A stretch of 44,169 bases of DNA from an uncultured Lachnospiraceae bacterium (lineage in GTDB: Bacteria; Bacillota; Clostridia; Lachnospirales; Lachnospiraceae), in the NCBI GenBank assembly GCA_904395885.1, contig CAJFOF010000011.1, forward strand, positions 1 to 44,169. The letters are read 5' to 3'. Below, in pieces: positions 40,380 through 44,169 of the stretch (positions within the stretch are counted from its first letter, which is position 1; the number at the start of each line of letters is the position of its first letter). The notes below the pieces were generated by a model. The model saw only the letters and a list, made by a program, of their open reading frames with translations, was not told the origin of the DNA and ran no database searches. The translations under genes and the position numbers were made by a program.

Positions 40380-41954
40380 ATGTCATTGATACAGGTAACA
40401 GACTTGACGTTTGCCTATGAAGGCAGCTATGATCCGGTTTTTGAACACGTTTCTTTTCAACTTGATACAGATTGGAAACTTGGCTTTACCGGGCGCAATG
40501 GAAGAGGAAAGACGACATTTTTAAAACTTTTGATGGGAAAAGAAGAGTATTCAGGAAAGATTTCAGCAGATGTAGAGTTCGATTATTTTCCCTTTCAGAT
40601 AACAGATTCCGGGTCCGATGCCCTGGCGGTGGCCTATGAGATTGAGCCGGGATTGGAATACTGGCAGCTTATCCGGGAATTGTCACGATTGGACATAAAG
40701 GAGGAAACTCTTTTCAGACCTTTTCATACCTTGTCGGGAGGCGAGCAGACAAAAATTCTTCTTGCGGTACTCTTCTTGAAAGAAAACCATTTTCTGCTGA
40801 TCGATGAGCCTACGAACCATCTGGACAAGGAAGCCAGAAGACTGGTGGGGGACTATCTGGCCGGGAAAAGAGGGTTTATTTTGGTATCCCACGACAGAGC
40901 CTTCCTGGACAGATGCACAGATCACACTCTGGCAATCTCTAAAACCCAAATTACGGTGACCAGAGGAAATTTTTCTACTTGGTATGAAAATAAAGAGCGC
41001 CAGGACCACTTTGAGATGGAAGAGAATGCAAGACTCCGCAGGGATATAAAACGGCTGACAGCATCCGCCAGACAGGCCGGAGGCTGGGCAGATGAGATCG
41101 AGTCTGCCAAAATTGGCAAAAAGGCAGCCATCAAAAGAGAGACTACGGGGAAACTGGTATCCAGAGACTATGTAGGAGAAAAATCCAGGAGGATGCAGAT
41201 GCGCCGGAAAAACCTGGAGAGGAGACAGCAGAGGGCGATCGAAGAGAAAGAAGGGTTGCTGAAAGACGTTGAAACGGTAGAAACGCTAAAATTGTTTCCA
41301 GGAAAGATCAGGTCTGGCGGTCCTGTTGTCCGGCTAAAAGAATTTGGTCTGTCCTTTTCTGATGAAGGCACGGAGAAGGGAGATGGATACCGGCAAATTT
41401 TTGACGATTTTTGCCTGGAAGTGATGCCGGGCGAACAGATCATGTTGGAAGGGAAAAATGGCTGCGGGAAATCCAGTATCCTGAAGAAGATAGCCGGAGA
41501 AACGGAGACTATAAAAAATGCTGTATTTAAGGGAGAGTTCTGGGTGGCCCCTCGTCTGAGAATCTCGTACGTTCCTCAAGATACATCCTTTCTCAATGGC
41601 AGTTTAAAAGAGTTTGTTCAGCAGGCTGAAAGGGAAGAAGGAATTGACGAAAGTCTGTTTTTTGCACTTTTGAGGAAGTTGGACATGCCCAGGGAGCAGT
41701 TTGAAAAACGTCTGGAACATTTGAGCGCAGGTCAGAGGAAGAAGGTTCTTCTGGCGAAAAGTCTCTGCGTGCAGGCAGATCTGTATTTGTGGGACGAACC
41801 ACTTAATTATATTGACATTTATTCACGGATGCAGATAGAGGAAGTCATTGTGAAGAACCGGCCCACTATGATTTTGGTTGAGCATGATGAAAGATTCGCA
41901 AAAAACATTGCGGCAAGGTCGGTTCCGGTGCTATACTGTTCCCATAAAGACTGA
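40380..41954 (+). CDS. Lsa/CplR-type ABC-F ribosome protection protein
   Basis: A 524-residue ABC-F protein of the group that gives resistance to lincosamides, pleuromutilins and streptogramin A. The first ATPase has GRNGRGKTTFLK, LSGGEQTKILL and LLIDEPTNHLD. The second has GKNGCGKSSILKK, LSAGQRKKVLLAKSL and WDEPLNYIDI, whose LNYID in place of TNHLD is a mark of the Lsa/Vga resistance group. Between them is the charged antibiotic-resistance linker (about residues 200-300) that reaches the peptidyl-transferase centre. There is no membrane segment. The ATG at 40380 follows GGAGG; an open frame reaches to 40203 but passes through the attenuator. Resistance profile is inferred from family. Confidence 0.9.
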   Translation: MSLIQVTDLTFAYEGSYDPVFEHVSFQLDTDWKLGFTGRNGRGKTTFLKLLMGKEEYSGKISADVEFDYFPFQITDSGSDALAVAYEIEPGLEYWQLIRELSRLDIKEETLFRPFHTLSGGEQTKILLAVLFLKENHFLLIDEPTNHLDKEARRLVGDYLAGKRGFILVSHDRAFLDRCTDHTLAISKTQITVTRGNFSTWYENKERQDHFEMEENARLRRDIKRLTASARQAGGWADEIESAKIGKKAAIKRETTGKLVSRDYVGEKSRRMQMRRKNLERRQQRAIEEKEGLLKDVETVETLKLFPGKIRSGGPVVRLKEFGLSFSDEGTEKGDGYRQIFDDFCLEVMPGEQIMLEGKNGCGKSSILKKIAGETETIKNAVFKGEFWVAPRLRISYVPQDTSFLNGSLKEFVQQAEREEGIDESLFFALLRKLDMPREQFEKRLEHLSAGQRKKVLLAKSLCVQADLYLWDEPLNYIDIYSRMQIEEVIVKNRPTMILVEHDERFAKNIAARSVPVLYCSHKD

Positions 41955-41987
41955 GCCGGATGAAAACGGCGGGAAAGAGGACGAGTA

Positions 41988-42761
41988 ATGAGACGCAGAA
42001 GAACAATCAGGCCAAGAATCGTGAAGAGCAGGGAAGAAATAGCCGGAATTCGGGAAAGCGGAAAAGTCAACCGAGCAGTGTTGGATGCTGTGGCTTCGAG
42101 AATAAAAGAGGGAATGTCTACTGAGGAGATTAATGAGATTGTCTATGAGACCACTATAAAGCTGAGAGGAACGCCGGCACCGCTTCATTATGAGGGTTTT
42201 CCCAAGAGTGTCTGCACATCCGTAAACAATCAGGTGTGTCACGGAATTCCTTCAAAAGATGTTATCTTGAAATCTGGAGATATTATAAATGTAGATGTTT
42301 CGACTATTTATAAAGGGTATTTTTCCGATTCCTCCCGAATGTTCTGCATCGGGGACGTTAGCGAAGAAAACCTTCGCCTGGTACGGGTGGCCAAGGAATG
42401 CGTAGAGGAAGGATTGAAGGAAGTGGCGCCCTGGAAACCGATGGGGACCATGGGAGCGGCAGTAAACGCCCATGCGGTGGCTAACGGGTACAGCGTTGTC
42501 CGGGATATCGGTGGCCACGGAGTCGGGCTGAAGTTTCACGAGGAGCCATTTGTCAGCTATGTTACTATGCCGGGGACTGGAATCCATATGCCGCCGGGAA
42601 TGGTGTTTACCATCGAACCAATGGTAAATGCCGGAACCTGTCAGTTTACCATCGATAAGACTAATGGATGGACCATTTATACAAAAGACGGAAAAATGTC
42701 GGCCCAGTGGGAAGTGACAGTAGCGGTAACGGATGAAGGCTATGAAATTTTGGCGGATTGA
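41988..42761 (+). CDS. map: Methionine aminopeptidase type I
   Basis: Removes the initiator Met from new proteins. The 257-residue protein has the metal-binding set: Asp in INVDVSTIYKGYFSDSSR (two Asp), His in GGHGVGLKFHEEP, Glu in FTIEPMV, Glu in SAQWEVTV. It lacks the SecC zinc tail that some family members have. It starts 33 bases after the ABC-F gene and may be cotranscribed with it. Its end is 10 bases from the converging ytvI-like gene. Confidence 0.95.
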   Translation: MRRRRTIRPRIVKSREEIAGIRESGKVNRAVLDAVASRIKEGMSTEEINEIVYETTIKLRGTPAPLHYEGFPKSVCTSVNNQVCHGIPSKDVILKSGDIINVDVSTIYKGYFSDSSRMFCIGDVSEENLRLVRVAKECVEEGLKEVAPWKPMGTMGAAVNAHAVANGYSVVRDIGGHGVGLKFHEEPFVSYVTMPGTGIHMPPGMVFTIEPMVNAGTCQFTIDKTNGWTIYTKDGKMSAQWEVTVAVTDEGYEILAD

Positions 42762-42770
42762 GCTTAGGGA

Positions 42771-43841
42771 TTAATGAATTACATGGATCGTTCCGTCGTC
42801 GTTCATTTTTTTGATAATGGTGGCGATAACAGGAAAGGCAAAAATCCCGATGACCCCGATCAACTGTGCGCCGGCAAAAATGCACAGAAGAGTCACAATA
42901 GGATGTAGGCCCACCTGGCTTCCTATGATTTTGGGCTCCAGTGTCTGCCGAACAACCGTGATAATAAGATAGAGAAGAAGAATCCCGATACCCAGGTAAG
43001 TATTTCCGAGAATCAGGAGAATCAATCCCCATGGAATGAGGACGGTTCCGGTGCCGAGGACAGGAAGAATGTCCACAATGGCCACCAGAAACGCCAGTAA
43101 GGAAGCCATGGGGATTTTTAATACAGAAAAGCCTACGTAGAGTTCCAAAAAAGTAATTGTCATCAGCAGGGCATAGACCCGCAGAATTTTCCAGATAACA
43201 GTTTTGGCGCTGGTGACCACCTCTACCAGCATAGCCCTGCTTTCCGGCTTAAATTGCCTGAGGATAAATTGAATTACGGTGTCATAATCCAGGGTGAAGA
43301 AAAAGGAAGAAATCACCGTGAAAATAAGCTGAATTAAAAATGCCGGAAAACCTACGATCCATGAGGCACCCAAGCCAATGACTACACCGGAGATCTCCAT
43401 GATTGCGGCCTGCATACTGTTTTCCAGGCTGGCGAGAAGGCTTTCGACAATCTCTCTAGAATCGGGAAAGCTGGCAAGAATTTTATCTGAAAGCATGACT
43501 AGTTCAGGCTCCAAAAAATTATTGTAATATTCCGGAAGCTTGCCGGCCTGATCTTGGATAAAATGAATAAAACGGCTGCCAAAAAACCAGATAAGGGTAA
43601 AAACGACCAGGTAACACAGGAGAAGGCTGACCACTGCAACCAGTGAACGTTTCAGCTTCCATTTATCGGATACCAGACGGATCAGAGGGGATAGCAGGGA
43701 GGCAAGTAAGAAACCGATCAAAAACGGCGCAAACATGGGGAGAAAATTCCTTAAAAGAAACAGGACGATTCCTGCAAGTAGTGCAAAGTAAATAAAACTG
43801 ATAACAAACGCTCTTCTTTTTTCTGTTTTATTTGGAGTCAT
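42771..43841 (-). CDS. ytvI: AI-2E family membrane protein, YtvI-like
   Basis: A 356-residue membrane protein of the AI-2E transporter superfamily with about eight hydrophobic segments (pairs near residues 13-52, 63-86, 150-190 and 215-335). It resembles sporulation membrane protein YtvI, common in Clostridia, but the gene symbol is a family-level guess. The start has no strong Shine-Dalgarno; the best upstream AG-rich run (AAAGGAAAG) is about 25 bases away. Function is unknown. Confidence 0.82.
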   Translation of the reverse strand: MTPNKTEKRRAFVISFIYFALLAGIVLFLLRNFLPMFAPFLIGFLLASLLSPLIRLVSDKWKLKRSLVAVVSLLLCYLVVFTLIWFFGSRFIHFIQDQAGKLPEYYNNFLEPELVMLSDKILASFPDSREIVESLLASLENSMQAAIMEISGVVIGLGASWIVGFPAFLIQLIFTVISSFFFTLDYDTVIQFILRQFKPESRAMLVEVVTSAKTVIWKILRVYALLMTITFLELYVGFSVLKIPMASLLAFLVAIVDILPVLGTGTVLIPWGLILLILGNTYLGIGILLLYLIITVVRQTLEPKIIGSQVGLHPIVTLLCIFAGAQLIGVIGIFAFPVIATIIKKMNDDGTIHVIH

Positions 43842-43943
43842 CTACGTATCTGCGGTTAGTATCCGCTTTCCTTTCGTAATTTCTGTCAGGTGCAGATCAC
43901 ACTTTTCCGGCCGTATTGTCCTTGAAAAGTGACGCTATGAACC

Positions 43944-43973
43944 ATTATAGGGATTTTTGGCAAAAGACGTCAA
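43944..43973 (-). promoter_or_regulatory. Sigma-A promoter of ytvI-like gene
   Basis: On the minus strand, TTGACG (43973-43968), an 18-bp gap, TATAAT (43949-43944). The leader of about 95 bases has an 8-bp hairpin (CACTTTTC at 43900-43907 with GAAAAGTG at 43924-43931). The rest of 43842-44040 shows no gene. Confidence 0.7.
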
Positions 43974-44040
43974 GCCTATTTCAGAACTTTAACAGGACCT
44001 TTATACGGTCGCCAATTTTCTGCAGAACTTTCGCGGCAAA

Positions 44041-44080
44041 TAAAAAACCGCTTCATTATCTGTTTCGATAATGAAACGGT
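44041..44080 (-). terminator. Terminator of tRNA-Leu
   Basis: On the minus strand, ACCGTTTCATTATC pairs with GATAATGAAGCGGT (44080-44067 with 44060-44047), followed by TTTTTTA. It lies just downstream of the tRNA. Confidence 0.92.
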
Positions 44081-44088
44081 CTCCTTCG

Positions 44089-44169
44089 TGCAGAAGAAGA
44101 GACTTGAACTCTCACGGTATTGCTACCACACGGACCTGAACCGTGCGCGTCTGCCAATTCCGCCACTTC
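44089..44169 (-). tRNA. tRNA-Leu (anticodon CAG), cut at window edge
   Basis: Minus-strand tRNA with a D-arm (GCGGAATTGGCAGACGCG), an anticodon stem-loop CACGG-TTCAGGT-CCGTG with anticodon CAG, a long variable arm typical of class II tRNA-Leu, and a T-loop TTCAAGT. The 3' acceptor side CTTCTGC and discriminator A are present, but CCA is not encoded. The first 3 bases of the acceptor lie beyond the window end. Confidence 0.93.

Noticed and set aside
1-44169. Mobile elements, CRISPR arrays or phage genes
   Set aside because: No transposase, integrase, terminal repeats, spaced direct repeats or phage structural genes were seen; gene content is core chromosome.

Overview
The window looks like chromosome from a spore-forming, Gram-positive member of the Clostridia, most likely a Lachnospiraceae-type gut anaerobe. 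The signs are strong GGAGG ribosome binding sites, sigma-A promoters of the TTGACA/TATAAT kind, tRNA and amino-acid sensing leaders (T-box, lysine riboswitch), spoVA sporulation genes with a sigma-G-like promoter, a YtvI-type protein, and Cys-rich DUF1540 and YG-repeat cell-wall proteins. No insertion sequences, prophage genes, CRISPR arrays or rRNA were seen. The genus is not resolved.

Layout. 1-5.0 kb: a secreted cell-wall-binding repeat protein, a threonine T-box leader with thrS, a membrane acyltransferase and a DUF1540 protein. 5.1-6.5 kb: the infC-rpmI-rplT ribosome operon, with a long attenuator leader and infC starting at AUU. 6.6-13.2 kb: an oligopeptide ABC transporter (oppB-C-D-F-A) followed by a cyclophilin. 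13.2-15.2 kb (minus): a NimA/pyridoxamine-oxidase-like flavoprotein and a MATE exporter behind a leader hairpin. 15.2-16.7 kb: spoVAD-spoVAE from a sigma-G-like promoter, with no spoVAC at this site. 16.7-19.4 kb (minus): a class A penicillin-binding protein. 19.5-23.6 kb: YigZ/IMPACT protein, TypA GTPase, a double-OB SSB-like protein and a CobA-like P-loop protein.

23.6-25.6 kb: lysine riboswitch-controlled dapA-dapB, then a small lipoprotein that may have a sporulation promoter. 26.5-31.2 kb: a purine segment (purC, purB, a LysR regulator, purA), with an unexplained leader hairpin before purC. 31.2-34.4 kb: DegV (minus), a second MATE exporter overlapping nth. 34.5-40.1 kb: sbcD-sbcC with a 62-bp out-of-frame overlap, then a histidine phosphatase. 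40.1-42.0 kb: an Lsa/CplR-type antibiotic-resistance ABC-F protein behind a leader that has a sigma-A promoter, a two-codon upstream ORF, a terminator and a competing antiterminator pairing. 42.0-44.2 kb: methionine aminopeptidase, a YtvI/AI-2E-family membrane protein (minus) and a tRNA-Leu(CAG) cut by the window edge.

The main theme is RNA-level control. At least four operons (thrS, infC, dapA and the ABC-F gene) are preceded by leaders ending in intrinsic terminators, and two more (nim-MATE and purC) have leader structures I cannot assign to a known class. The ABC-F leader and the nim-MATE leader are the best candidates for poorly described regulation. No wholly new multi-gene system is evident.
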